64,000 bases of DNA from Chaenocephalus aceratus (lineage: Eukaryota > Chordata > Actinopteri > Perciformes > Channichthyidae): the NCBI GenBank assembly GCA_023974075.1, contig JAMFTG010000759.1, positions 1-64,000 of the forward strand, written 5' to 3'. Positions 24,738 through 36,417 of this stretch are shown here, in pieces. Position numbers and translations under genes: made by a program. Every line of letters starts with the position of its first letter. Positions within the stretch are counted from its first letter, which is position 1. The notes under the pieces were generated by a model, which had not been told where the DNA came from, searched no databases, and worked only from the letters and a program-made list of their open reading frames with translations.

Positions 24738-25155
24738 GCCTACAGTATGGTGTCTGTTTTGTCAGTTATTTAAAATAAAACGTTGAAAACTGAACTTGAA
24801 AATTGTTTCCTCTTTTTATTTTATTTATCATTTTCGGGACGGGGAGACGTGGGGAGACGTGTGTGATTACAAATTAATTTGCAGAAATGTAAAGTGATCT
24901 AACTAAGTTCTATTCATATTCTTGACGGGAAGAGCCGTGTAAATGGGTGGCCATATATGCATTTGAAAAGCAATATAAATCACACAGTTATTATACAATA
25001 GGCTATAAAAGCACCATCGATAACCATTACCTTTATCCAATTCAAACTTTGGACGGGAAAAAGGAAGGTGTACATGTTGGGCTATACTGTAGGCCTACCG
25101 TATACATACAAAGGCCATTCAAGCTAGAGTTCTTCTGGAAATGTTCACATCAGGC

Positions 25156-25758
25156 CAGAGTCCTGCATCGGGTGACCCGCAAAAAAGGTGATTCGCGGGT
25201 GGTATTTTTTCAAACGCTTTTTTCCGGGTTCGGTTCTGGGTAAAACAAAGATGATGCGGGTCGGGTCGCGGGTATTGCATAATAAATATATTAAAATAAT
25301 AATAATTTAGTTTAATGTTTAAATCCTCAGACTTCTCCCCCGCGGGACCGCGCATAATCATAACCTCTGCAGCGCATCAATCTGCTGCTGTGCGCGCCAC
25401 ATTCAAAATGGCTGAGGTGAAGCTCTCTAGTGGAGAATACAGCATTTTCAATAACACTTTCTCAAGAGCGAAATCCAACGTCTGGGATGCTTTTGGTGTC
25501 ATCCTAGATGGAGAAAATAACCAACATCCCACGCTTTTTGAGACAAATATGCAACTGCATGTATTAATAATTGCACGTTTTCACAACTCATATATAGGCT
25601 AGGCTATGCGGGTTCGGGTCGGGTTGCGGATCTTGTGCCGACGGGTCGGGTTGCGGAACTAATTGGCAATATGTGCGGGTAGCGGGCGGGTTCGGTGTTG
25701 CACGTCGCGGGTGTGGGACGGGAGCGGGTCTTGAAAATCAGACCCGTGCAGGACTCTG
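25156..25758. mobile_element. hAT element, 8-bp target duplication
   Basis: Ends CAGAGTCCTGCA and TGCAGGACTCTG are perfect inverted repeats, flanked by CATCAGGC on both sides (25148-25155 and 25759-25766). Subterminal GGGTCGGGT/GCGGGT repeats are dense. It is 603 bp. A 95-codon frame inside has no recognised domain. Confidence 0.92.
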
Positions 25759-26198
25759 CATCAGGCACCTTCAAGTTAAACAATACTACAGTAAACAATT
25801 AACACAGTAGGCCTAAATTATGTGGATTAAACCACATTTATTTCGTTAAAAATAAACGAAATATGATTTTGTTTGAATGATTAAATGTCATCAGGCACCT
25901 TCAAGTTAAACAATCAGGTGCACACTTTAATGTGCCGCCACCTCCGGACTCGGCTTGACTCGGTTTAAAGAATGCACAAATGTGTTTAATCGTTTATGTC
26001 AGATATGTACTAAGTAGCCTAAATACATTTGTTCCTGCTCAAGATTAGATTCAACTTTATTGTTATTGCACATATTGCAGGTACTGAGACAACGAAATGC
26101 AGTTTAGCTTCTAACCAGGTGCAACAATTATGTGGATTAAACCACATTTATTTCGTTAAAAAGAAACGAAATATGATTTTGTTTGAATGATTAAATGT
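25759..26198. repeat. Locally duplicated segments
   Basis: A 26-bp block beginning CATCAGGCACCTTCAAG occurs at 25759 and 25891. A block of about 70 bp beginning ATTATGTGGATTAAACC occurs at 25815-25884 and 26129-26198 with one or two differences. Between them, 26041-26115 resembles a fish LINE/SINE segment (CAACTTTATTGTTATTGCAC, then GAGACAACGAAATGCAG). Confidence 0.7.
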
Positions 26199-26288
26199 AG
26201 GGTGAATTGCCCTAATGTGGGACATTTTTGCATTTCAGACTTCGGGAATATATTGCGATATGAAGCCGATACAATAAATCAAAATCCA

Positions 26289-26968
26289 GTACCATTCCGA
26301 AATCCCCAGTAATATTAGACACTAATAATACAGTAAACTATTAACACTGTACATATTATTATTTGCCCGTGGGATTAGGATGATCGGTAGTAAGAGCCGC
26401 TGCATTTTCCTCCGGTCGGATGTGATATAAAAACAAAGCGATTATTTTTGTTGTTGTAAACTCACGTGGATTAAATTGAGTGCATTTATTTCAACTCGCG
26501 AACATATGATACATTAAATGATCGTGAGGATGATGATTGAAAATCGTTTGTTTGAGCCTGGATGCATTTCCTGATCTAAAAACATAGCGATGGTTTTGTA
26601 CTTAAGCCAACGTGAATTAAACATTATTTTGTTAAATAAAAACATGGTGATGTTTAGTAAATGATTACATGTCTCTTATTTAGCACAGAATATGATCCTA
26701 TCCGTGACATATGGATCTTAACAAATATCCGCTATATCAGAGACCTGTAGATCAGCTGTTTATTTCACATGAGTTCCAGTGTGGCAGCTTTTCACGGCTC
26801 CCCCTGGTGGATCCATGATCCATTGCAGCTGGTTTCATTATAATTAAATGTATTTATCAAGGGGGCGTTTCAAGTCCTCCGGGGGGGTTTTCCTTTGCAG
26901 CAGGGGCCCACCCCGTGCCGATCACGGACCCGCACGGGTAGGTGTCTGAAATGAAGCACTACATCTGT
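26289..26968 (-). repeat. Dispersed repeat R3, copy 1 (minus orientation)
   Basis: Reverse-complement match to 53616-54241 over almost its full length, with shared landmarks such as CCATTCCGAAATCCCCAG, GGATCCATGATCCATTGCAG and GATCACGGACCCGCACGGG (the second copy differs by small indels). It has no reading frame and no clear terminal repeats. Both copies sit directly beside a Gypsy element. Confidence 0.75.
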
Positions 26969-26978
26969 AGGTCAATGG

Positions 26979-27800
26979 ACAACAAAAATAAACATTACTC
27001 CCACATGAAATGCCAAGCAGACCACATGGGCAAAGGTGGGCACAGATCTGCTTTAATTTGACAGTAAAGACTATCTGATCAGTGGACTATTATTCAAATT
27101 GTTGGGAAGTAGATTACCTGACAAATACAAAGTCCACTACAGTTATAAAGAAGCTTAAAGCTCATTTTGCTCGCCAAGGCATCCCTGATATTGTCATTTC
27201 AGACAATGGACACTTCCCAAGAGTTTCAAAAATTCAGCAAACTGTGGGAATTCCAGCACAAGACTTCATCACCAGTTTACCCTCAGCGTAACGGCAAAGC
27301 TGAATCAGCGGTGAAAACAGCAAAGAGACTCCTGACAAAAGCAAAAGCCACTGGGCAGGGCCCTTATCTTGCATTTATTGACCACCGCAACACACCATCA
27401 CAAGGGCTTGAAACCAGTCCAGCACAGAGACTACTCTGCCACCGTACTAGGACGCTTTTGCCAACAAGAGCAAGTCTCCTGCAGCCAGAAGTCATTCAAG
27501 CACAGCAGGATCTGGGGAATAAACAACAATGTCTGCGTGTCTACTATGACAGATCAGCGAGGGACCTCGAAAAGCTAAAACCAGGTGACTGTGTGAGGAT
27601 ACAGCCACTCAGACCTCATACTGTTTTGAGATTAGGCACATTGTTGAGGTAAATTGATGCTAGATCCTACTACGAATCCTGTCAAGTGGACTTAGGTCGT
27701 CTTTTGAGGAGAAACCGGAGACACCTGAGCCTTACTCAAGAACTGGGTTCTAGTGATACCACTGACATAGAGACTGTTGACACCAGTCACTCAGCACACT
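26979..27800 (+). pseudogene. Gypsy-B integrase core and C-terminal region
   Basis: The catalytic-core relic begins around VDYYSNCWEVDYLTNTKS, then IPDIVISDNG, and in the next frame SPVYPQRNGKAES, where the Glu of the DDE set would lie. RAHFARQGIP-type and YDRSARDLEKLKPGDCVRI segments follow. A frameshift near 27220 separates the second acidic residue from the rest, and a stop lies at 27650. Integrase would have joined the element's DNA into the genome; this copy cannot. Confidence 0.75.
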
Positions 27801-27840
27801 ACACACACATCCAGGGACACTGGTGATGGGCCATCTTCAG

Positions 27841-28019
27841 TTACCACCAGAAGTGTTACGGTTACGTTACCGCGTGCCAATGGTGGCACGCGTGCCTAGG
27901 GTTGCCGACCCTTGGTTTAGGAAGTAGAGCTGCCTACCAATTGTGATGTTGCTACTCCAACATGTTTGGGTGTTACACACTTGCGGAGCATACAGGCATG
28001 AGATGTAAGATGTTCACGT
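27841..28019. other. Short non-coding gap with hairpins and a hAT-like end
   Basis: CGCGTGCCA and TGGCACGCG (about 27870-27892) form a 9-bp-arm hairpin. GGTTGCCGACCC near 27899-27912 resembles a hAT right end. No gene. Confidence 0.35.
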
Positions 28020-28306
28020 TTAACCCTCTGGAGTCGGTGGACGCGCCGGCGCGTCCAGGTGCGCATCATTTTACGTAATTAATCATATATTTTCGATTAT
28101 AAGGAGTAGAAACATGATTCAGATATCCGCGGAATCGCTGGAAGGGTAGCTTTCCAGCGGTATCTCCTTTGAGACTGTCACCAGGGCACAGCAGCCAATA
28201 TGGCCGCTCAAAGCAGCTTGACTTTACACTGTGTGGGATTGGTGGATTCGTGTGTCCGTCAAGGAAAGTTTACGTCTGTGTGGAGAGAGAGAGAGAGACA
28301 GAGAAA

Positions 28307-28871
28307 ATGGCTAAAAAAAACTTTACAGTTGCCGACTTCGCTAGAGATTTTTTTCGCTAGCAGCAGTGAAGATAGAGCCTCAGAACCTGAAGTCTTCGAC
28401 TCTTCTGAAGAAGAAGAACACAAAGACAACAACAAGGATCTATTTGGACATGGGTAAGTGTAAATATTACAGTAATAGTGTACTGGCAATGTGTGGGGAA
28501 TACCGCGAAAATGAACAATAGGTTTATTGATATATATTTTTTATCGATAGTCATGAACTTTTTCTTGGGACAAAATAGACTCCATTAGCAAACGTTTACT
28601 CTGTGTTAACGTTATTTTGGTGTGTAAAGTGAGATTACATGTGTAGATGATTAAATTAATCATTTATTCGTCCCACAACGGAGACATTTACAGTGACATG
28701 TTTTTGCCATTGATTATTTTATCATACTGTTCTGTACAGATGAGACTTTGTCATAGATGTATTTATGTGTGCCTGTTATTATTTTACCGTCCTGTACAGA
28801 TGAGACTTTGTAATCAGATGTAGCCTATGTATATGTGTGTCTGTGATTTTATACTGAAGTAAAGTAACTGG

Positions 28872-28930
<59 letters not shown>

Positions 28931-29354
28931 AGATCGAGAGAGACTACTTCTGCAACCTCCCAAACTTTCTTTTTATGTGTGCATTGTTATTTGTGCTTGA
29001 GCAACATTTTACTTGAACTTTATTTCAATGAAATTAGTTGTAATTATTGTCCTACATTTTTATTTGTTTTACAGAGATGTTTCACAGCTGTCTGGGCCTA
29101 GTGGCCCACAGGCGGCGTTTATCCAGCAGCCACAACATCCATCTGTGCCGGCCCCCAGGTCAAGATCTACTGTTGCTCAAGGGCCTTCACCAAAGCCATC
29201 ACCACCAAGGACCAGCAGACCAGCATCACTACAGCATGCCTCCACCTCCATCTGCGGCTGCCACCAGGTCAAGATACACCTCAGCACAAAGGCTCCACCA
29301 CAGCCATCACCTTCAACCCAGCCAGCAAGGAGGTCTCGTGGAGGTCTCGTATAG
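28307..29354 (+). pseudogene. N-terminal two-exon part of a piggyBac-like transposase
   Basis: Exon 1 starts MAKKNFTVADFARDFF; a T-run near 28348 then shifts the frame to SSSEDRASEPEVFDSSEEEE, an acidic segment. A GTAAGT donor at 28454 and a pyrimidine-rich acceptor ending at 29074 bound a 621-bp intron. Joining them keeps the frame (GHG to DVSQLSGPSG). Exon 2 is Pro/Ser-rich and stops at 29352-29354. The DDD catalytic core and C-terminal Cys-rich domain are absent. Confidence 0.6.
28874..28929. repeat. (GT)n microsatellite
   Basis: About 56 bp of GT inside the predicted intron of the piggyBac-like frame. Confidence 0.97.
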
Positions 29355-30061
29355 CACTTGTACACCCCACCTACACAGAAGCCCATGCACCATCACCCCC
29401 ACCTACACAGCAGCCAGACCCACTGTCTTGGAAGACAGACAAAGACCTTGACACTGTCTTGACATTTATAATGAATAGTTGGTTGAAAGTTCTGATGTTC
29501 AATTTTGTAAATAGTGAGATTTTCCAGTTTCTTATATTTATATAAATAGTTGGTTGAAAAAAACATATTTATAATAAATTGTTGGTTGAAAAAAAAGTTG
29601 AATGCTCAATTTGTATTTGTACACATCACATGGACCTTGGTATGTAATATGAAGTCATTATTCAGTCCTAATGTATCTCAGTCCCTGCTGTGGTGAAAGT
29701 AGAGTGATAAACACCTGTTTTACTCAAAATTCGAGTAAAATTCACTGCTTTTGTGATCCTAAGACTTTGGTAACCAAATCTAAAACACCAAAACAATTCG
29801 ATCACATGAGTAAATTTGTGTTTTCACAAGAGTTTTGAAGTTTTTCCGAAAATCGGATGTAACATTTTAAGCTTTTGAGCTACTTATCTCATCAAACAGT
29901 GCTCTAAGGTGAGTAATTTGCTTATATAGCAATACCAGAGATTGTCCTGAACATTTTGATATTTAACACATGGGGTGCCATGTTAGAAGAAATATATTTA
30001 AAAGGGGATTTAAGAAAACATCAAAAATTCGAGAAAATACCCTTAGACTCCAGAGGGTTAA

Positions 30062-30586
30062 TGGAGTTTAATAAAATAACTCCCCACTGAGGTAGAAACA
30101 AGGTATTCTTTAGTCTTCCTGTGATACAAAGAGCGGAATATAACAGTGTTGGCTCCGAGTGTTAGCGATGCTTGCTAATGTAAACACAGACCATATTACT
30201 TCCAAAACATAGTCCCGTATTGTTTCTGATCCAGCAACGTTTCTGATAGGGGACGATAGGTTGGGACGTGGGTGGGACGTTTCCAGGAGTTCAACGTAAA
30301 GCCAGCCCACATTTTAGTAATGTCGCCATGACCGCAGCAAATCTGGATCAGCTCCGTCATACCCCCGTTTTTAGAGATGTGGGTAAGGAGGAAAAGAAAG
30401 AGGGTTTTATTTTCTGACACTTTGTGAGTCTCCTTACACACCGGGGGCACATATTTATGTATAAAATACATAGGTGACCTTTAAAAAGAATGAAACTACT
30501 CATAACACACACATGTGCACATGTTTCTCAGTAAAGTATTGGACAGATTAACTATTCATACATCCAAACATTCCAATAAAGCCATT
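30062..30586. other. Non-coding; probable unclassified repeat
   Basis: No gene. GAGCGGAATATAACA at 30131-30145 is identical to the LTR edge of Gypsy-B (17114-17128), so this may include an LTR relic. The following sequence does not continue as the Gypsy-B leader. Confidence 0.35.
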
Positions 30587-32706
30587 CACTAGAACCGCCA
30601 TCGGTCAATTTGCCCCGCAGCTGTTTTTTTTATTGTATGTAACTTTTTTTCAATCAAATATTAAAGTCACCCAGTCCGTGACTTTTCCTGAAAGTGTGTT
30701 ATGTAGCACCCTCTGTTGTTAAAAATTGTCAATATGAAGTCAGATTGAAGAAATCACCAACAAATAATTGCCATTTATACCTATTTCCTCATTCCTCATC
30801 AACTCATTTTTTCCGCCGGAGAGGACGCTGGCATTGACTGTTCGCCGCTTCTCCGCCTCTGTTACCCTCTATCACCCTCAGCTAACATTCGTTCTTGCAA
30901 AACGTTCGAATTGGACTACTGCCCTGCATTGCACATCTTTACTGCACTGCACATTGTTTTTAATTTTAACTGATTTTAGATTTTCTGCCTCCGTTGCTGG
31001 CTGCCCTCACTCAGCCATCAAAGTGCCGGGTGGCTATTGCTATCTGCTACATCGCCTACATGTCTGTCTCCGTCCCACGCAACAACCGTGGACTCTCTCT
31101 GCCTCCTGCCTTCATCTCTGGGGTACATCTGTCCCGTCCCGCTGTTCACATCCTCCTGCCATGTCGTGGATCTTCCTCGTCTTCACAACAATCCTCCACC
31201 TCTGTACACCTAGCCCGCTAGCCGCTATCGCTGCTAACACACTGCTCCCAGCATTCCCGCCTGTCATCATGCTGACATACTCCATCTCACAGCTTCTGTC
31301 ATTCACCAACTCCTCCACCCTGTCTTCCATCTCAGTCATCAGACATCTTGGACTCCTTCGTCGACCCCGCTACATTCACCGAAGCACCCGCCGCAGTTTT
31401 GTTTCCTTTCAGAACGGACAATCCATAGCATCCATCTGCTCTACCCAACGCACTGTCGCACACCTGACGCGCCATCAGAACGCAACTCCTACTGCTCCTC
31501 TCTTCCCCGCTCAACTACACTCCCAGCTGCATGAAATACCTGGAGCGGATCCCACTCCCCTCCGCCTCCCAACACATATAACAAGCAATTTCTCCCCACC
31601 ATCAAGCCCCCCTCCTCTGCTCCACTGCCCCCCCTCTCGTGCCCACCCCCGCGCTGCTAACCTGGCCAACCTCATACCTCTCCAGCCTGACACCACCCCT
31701 CCAACCCCCCACTTGACCAATTTTGCCCTCCTCAATATCCGGTCACTTCTCCTCCCTTCTGGACAATTTCTCAATTACCTAATGTGTCACCTTCCCCACC
31801 CATGATAAAGGACACATCCTTGACCTTGTCTGCTCCACCAACCTCCCAGTACTCAACCTCCACCCCTGCCCCTTTCCCCTCTCTGACCACAAACTCATAC
31901 AGTTCACCATCGCCTCCCCCGTCCGCCACCCCCCCCCCCCCATCCAGGGACATCACCTTACGTAATTTATGCTCTGTTGATCCCCAGCACCTGTCCTCTA
32001 CTTTCCCCCTGGACTCGAACCTCAGCTCACCCGTTGAACAACTCAACCACCTTAATTACACCCTACTTGCCTCCCTCAACAGCCTGGCCCCCCTCAAAAG
32101 GAAAAATGTCACTTTTAAAACCTCCTCACCCTGGTTTACCCCTGCATTCCGTAAACTGAAGCAAACCGGCCGCCAGCTTGAACGCCTAACCAAGAAATCA
32201 TCCCTCACAGTTCACCATGAATCCTACAAACTCCATCTCACTACAGAGACGCCCTCACTGCCGCAAAAACTGCTTACCTCTCCACCATCTTTACCGACCC
32301 CTCCCATAACCCCAGGACCCTCTTCTCCACCGTCAACAAGCTCCTCAAACCCCGTGCTGACACCCTCCCTTCCTCCACTTCATGCAGTTAATTCCTCCAG
32401 TTTTTCTCTGACAAAATCACTGCCATTAATCTCTCCCTATCCGCTGCATCTGACACACATACATCTCCCCCAACATCCACCGACACAATTTCTCCCCCCA
32501 TCTCTCTGGACCTCCCGAGCCCTCCTCCCCACGGCCGCCTCTCCCAGTTCACTCTGGTTACCCCCCCTGAAATACTCAAACTGATCAACTCCTCCAAACC
32601 CACAACCTGCTCCCTTGACCCTCTTCCCACCCCTCTACTGAAGTGACTGCAATAAAATCCTGGATGCAACACAACTTCCTCAAACTCAACAGCAATAAAA
32701 CTGAAC

Positions 32707-32747
<41 letters not shown>

Positions 32748-33332
32748 GTTTATTTATATAGCCCAATATCACAAATGTTACATTTGTCTCAGTGGTCTTC
32801 ACAGTGTGTACAGAATATCAGTATGACAATACGACACCCTCTGTCCTTAGACCCTCACATCGTACAAGGAAAAACTTCAGAAGAAAACCCACAGTTTAAA
32901 GGGAAAAATGGGAGAAACCTCAGGGAGAGCAACAGAGGAGGGATCCCTCTCCCAGGACGGACAGACATGCAATAGATGCCGTGTGTACATTGAAAAGATA
33001 ATACATTTGCAACATAGGTAGTCCAAATGTTTGGAAATGCATGTGTGTATAATAGGAAGATGAATCCACGAGGATATCCATCCAGGACCGATGATCCAGG
33101 ACCACAGCCACGACTCAAGATCCAGGGCTCGCGATCCAGGACACAGGACCGCAGGATCATCCATGACTCCGGATCCCGGCGTATATAGACACCAAAAAGA
33201 AAGACATTTGGGGAAGCTGGGTTAATCGGAACATGAGAGTACACAGGTATAGACAGAGAGAACGAAGAAGTAAGATGTCCCCCGACAAACTAAGCCTATA
33301 TCAGCAAAACTAGGGGCTGAATCTAATCAGCC

Positions 33333-35033
33333 CTAACTATAAGCTTTATCAAAAAGGAAGTTCTTAAGCGCACTCTTAAAAACGGATAGGGTGTCTGCCG
33401 CCCGAACACAAACTGGAAGCTGATTCCACAAATGTGGAGCTTGATAAGAAAAGGCTCTGGCTCCCATTGTACTTTTAGAGACTCTAGGAACAACCAACAA
33501 CCCTGCATTCTTGGAACGCAATGCCCTAGTAGGACAGTAGGGTATAATGAGTTCTTTAAGGTAAGATGGCGCCTGCCCATTAAGGGCTTTGTAGGCGAGA
33601 AGAAGAATTTTAAATTCTATCCTGTGTTCTATAGGGAGCCAGTGTAAGGCAGCCAGAACAGGAGTAATGTGGTCCCTTTTCCTAACTCTGGTTAGTACAC
33701 GAGCCGCAGCATTTTGAATCAGCTGAAGCGACTTGACTGACTTCTTGGTACTCCCTGATAATAAAGAGTTACAATAATCCAGCCTAGAAGTAACAAATGC
33801 ATGGACTAGTTTCTCTGCATCGTTTTGAGGCAAGATATGCCTAATTTTTGCAATGTTACGTAGATGGAAGTAGGCGGTCCTTGAAATTGATTTTATGTGG
33901 GCGTTAAAGGATAAATCCTGATCAAATATAACACCAAGAGTCCTTACAGTCTCACTGGAGGCCAAATTAATGCCAACCATAGTTAGTATATCTTTAGATA
34001 ATTTTTTTCGTAGATTCTTCGGGCCAAGTACAATAACTTCAGTTTTGGTCGTGTTTAACATCAAAAAGTTTAAGGTCATCCACGTTTTTAAGTCCTTAAG
34101 GCAGTCTTGAATTTTATTTAGATGATTAATTTCATCAGGCTTGATTGATAAATATAGTTGAGTATCATCCGCATAACAATGAAAGTTTACAGAATGATTC
34201 CTTATAATATTGCCTAACGGAAGCATATATAATGTGAACAAAATAGGTCCGGGCACTGAGCCCTGTGGCACTCCATGACTAACTTTGGTTTGCGTGGAAG
34301 ATTCATCGTTAACACGTACAAACTGAGAGCGTTCAGATAGATAGAACCTAAACCAGCCTAAAGCAGTTCCCTGTATGCCAACTAAGTGCTCTAGTCTTTG
34401 CAATAGGATATCATGGTCGATAGTATCAAATGCAGCACTGAGATCGAGCAAAACAAGAATAGAGACAAGTCCCTTGTCTGAGGCTATTAGAATGTCATTT
34501 GTGACTTTAACCAGATCTGTCTCTGTGCTATGATGGGTTCTAAAGCCAGACTGAAAATCTTCAAATAAATCATTGTTTTTTAAGTAATCACACAGCTGCT
34601 TTGCGACTGCTTTCTCAAGAATTTTTGAGAGGAACGGAAGATTAGAAATAGGTCTATAGTTGGCTAAAACCTCTGGATCGAGGTTGTGCTTTTTAAGAAG
34701 CGGTTTTATCACTGCTACTTTGAATGATTGTGGAACATAGCCTGATAATAAAGACATATTCATAATATTTAATAAAGAAGTGCTAATTAATGGAAAAACT
34801 TCTTTCAACAGCTTAGTTGGAATTGGGTCTAACATGCACGTTGATGGTTTAGAAGAGAGAATCATTGAATGTAATTGTTCAAGGTTTATGGCTGAAAAGC
34901 ATTCTAGTTTACTATCTAGTGTAATATTATAACTTACGTTTCCGGGAGCTGTTGATAACACTATACTGGTCAAAGGCAAGAGGTCATTAATTTTGTGTCT
35001 CAGAGTAACAATTTTATCGTTAAAAAAGCACAT
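33333..35033 (-). CDS. L2-clade reverse transcriptase (ORF2 C-terminal part)
   Basis: A 566-residue open frame with the RT motifs in order: NYRPISNLPFLSKILEK, LLDLSAAFDTIDH (motif A), GVPQGSVPGPILF (motif B), CYADDTQLY (motif C), then TLGVIFD and the C-terminal block with SRLDYCNSLL, HWLPIEHRI and HLWNQLP. The catalytic Asp residues are present. The enzyme would copy the LINE RNA at a nicked target. The upstream endonuclease is in a different frame, so no full ORF2 protein can be made as read. Confidence 0.9.
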   Translation of the reverse strand: MCFFNDKIVTLRHKINDLLPLTSIVLSTAPGNVSYNITLDSKLECFSAINLEQLHSMILSSKPSTCMLDPIPTKLLKEVFPLISTSLLNIMNMSLLSGYVPQSFKVAVIKPLLKKHNLDPEVLANYRPISNLPFLSKILEKAVAKQLCDYLKNNDLFEDFQSGFRTHHSTETDLVKVTNDILIASDKGLVSILVLLDLSAAFDTIDHDILLQRLEHLVGIQGTALGWFRFYLSERSQFVRVNDESSTQTKVSHGVPQGSVPGPILFTLYMLPLGNIIRNHSVNFHCYADDTQLYLSIKPDEINHLNKIQDCLKDLKTWMTLNFLMLNTTKTEVIVLGPKNLRKKLSKDILTMVGINLASSETVRTLGVIFDQDLSFNAHIKSISRTAYFHLRNIAKIRHILPQNDAEKLVHAFVTSRLDYCNSLLSGSTKKSVKSLQLIQNAAARVLTRVRKRDHITPVLAALHWLPIEHRIEFKILLLAYKALNGQAPSYLKELIIPYCPTRALRSKNAGLLVVPRVSKSTMGARAFSYQAPHLWNQLPVCVRAADTLSVFKSALKNFLFDKAYS

Positions 35034-35070
35034 AAAATCATTACTACTGAGTGCTATGGGAATAGAAGGC

Positions 35071-36299
35071 TCAATCGAGCTGGCTCTCTGTCAGCCTGGC
35101 TACAGTGCTGAAAAGAAATCTTGCATTATTCTTATTCTCATCTATTAATGAAGAGTAGTAGGCTGCTCTCGCTTTACGCAGTGCTTTCTTATATTCATTG
35201 AGATTAATATGCCAAATTAAACGAGATTCTTCAAGTTTAGTGGAACGCCATATCCTTTCAAGTTGTCTAGACCTTTGCTTTATTTTGCGGGTTTCGGCAT
35301 TATGCCATGGAGCTAATCTATGTTGTTTTATTTTCTTCTTTTTCAGAGGAGCAACAGAGTCTAATTGTATTCGCAGCGCATCTGTAGCATTATCAACAAC
35401 ATGATCAATTTGGGGTGGTGTACATTTTGTATAAGTTTCTTCCCTTACATACAGACATGCTATCGAGTTAAGTATTGGTGGAATCTCTTCCTTAAATGTG
35501 GCTATAGCACTAACAGATGTGTTTCTGCTGCAAGAGCTTTTGACTAATGCTTTGTAGTCTCGTAATAGTACTTCAAAAGTTACTAAGAAATGATCGGATA
35601 AAGCAGGATTATGCGGTTCGACTAATAGTTGCTCAATTTCAATACCATAAGTCAGAACAAGGTCGAGAGTGTGATTATAGCAGTGGGTTGGTTTATTTAC
35701 ACTCTGACAGAAACCAACAGAATCTAATATATAGTTAAATGCAACAGTAAGGCTATTTTTATCATCGTCAACATGAATATTAAAGTCACCTACGATAATT
35801 ACTTTGTCTGTTTTAAGAACCAAAGTTGATAAAAACTCAGATAATTCAGATAATAATTCTGAATAAGGACCTGGTGCACGATACACTGTAACAAATAAGT
35901 TTTCCAGGTCTGATGCGTAAGACTAAAAACGAGGCTTTCAAAGGAGGTATAATTTAATTTTGGTTTAGTATTGATAAGTAAACTTGAGTCAAAGATTGCT
36001 GCAACTCCACCTCCTCGGCCCGTGCCTCGAGCAATATGAGTGTTGATATGGCTGGGTGGAGTGGCCTCATTTATGCTGACATATTCTTCATGTCTCAACC
36101 AAGTTTCAGTGAGACAGCATATATCAATATTATAATCTGATATTAAATCATTTACCAATATTGCTTTAGATGCTAGAGATCTTATGTTTAAGAGACCACA
36201 TTTCATCTTCCTGTTTTGTTGCACCGTAGTAGTTGTTACATTTACTTTTATTATGTTATTTTGTATGACACCAATTAAATTGTCCTTGGGCAGACACAC
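35071..36299 (-). pseudogene. L2 apurinic-type endonuclease, frameshifted
   Basis: The N-terminal part (35799-36299) has LLNIRSLASKA, CLTETWL and GRGGGVAAIF. The C-terminal part (35071-35886) has VIIVGDFNIHVDD, LDLVLT and the SDH motif. They overlap in different frames, with a shift near 35890. A second shift around 35070 separates it from the RT. The conserved Asp, Asn and His residues remain. Confidence 0.8.
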
Positions 36300-36417
36300 A
36301 CACCGTTAATATTGGGTATTTTATTGGGTTCGGGATTCCTATGGATGACTGCCTAGGAGAGAGCGCAGAGAAGCGTGTAAGACTGCGACTCCGCCTCCTG
36401 GTCTCAACTCCAGTTTG

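Larger units (their letters stand above)
15753..27840 (+). mobile_element. Gypsy-B: decayed Ty3/Gypsy LTR retrotransposon, heavily interrupted
   Basis: Pieces appear in the expected order on the plus strand: LTR-like sequence with a primer-binding site (to about 17140), gag remnants (17332-17960), RNase H (about 18780-19100 and 19682-19900), the integrase zinc region (about 19950-20345) and the integrase core with C-terminus (about 26979-27800). Most of protease and the reverse transcriptase core are missing. Insertions at 16015, 19109 and between 20346 and 26970 split it. Multiple stops and frameshifts make it inactive. It is clearly older than Gypsy-A at 45-53 kb. Confidence 0.75.
28024..30057 (+). 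mobile_element. piggyBac-like element with intact TTAA-flanked ends, internally deleted
   Basis: TTAA at 28020-28023 and 30058-30061 flank inverted ends CCCTCTGGAGTC and GACTCCAGAGGG, the piggyBac arrangement. A perfect 18-bp palindrome lies at 28039-28056, just inside the left end only. The interior keeps two N-terminal exons of a PGBD-like frame but no catalytic domain. At 2.03 kb it is a non-autonomous deletion derivative. Confidence 0.88.

Noticed and set aside
32701..32748. Possible satellite or microsatellite (ATCA)n
   Set aside because: It is the 3' tail of the antisense L2, confirmed by the flanking 7-bp duplication.
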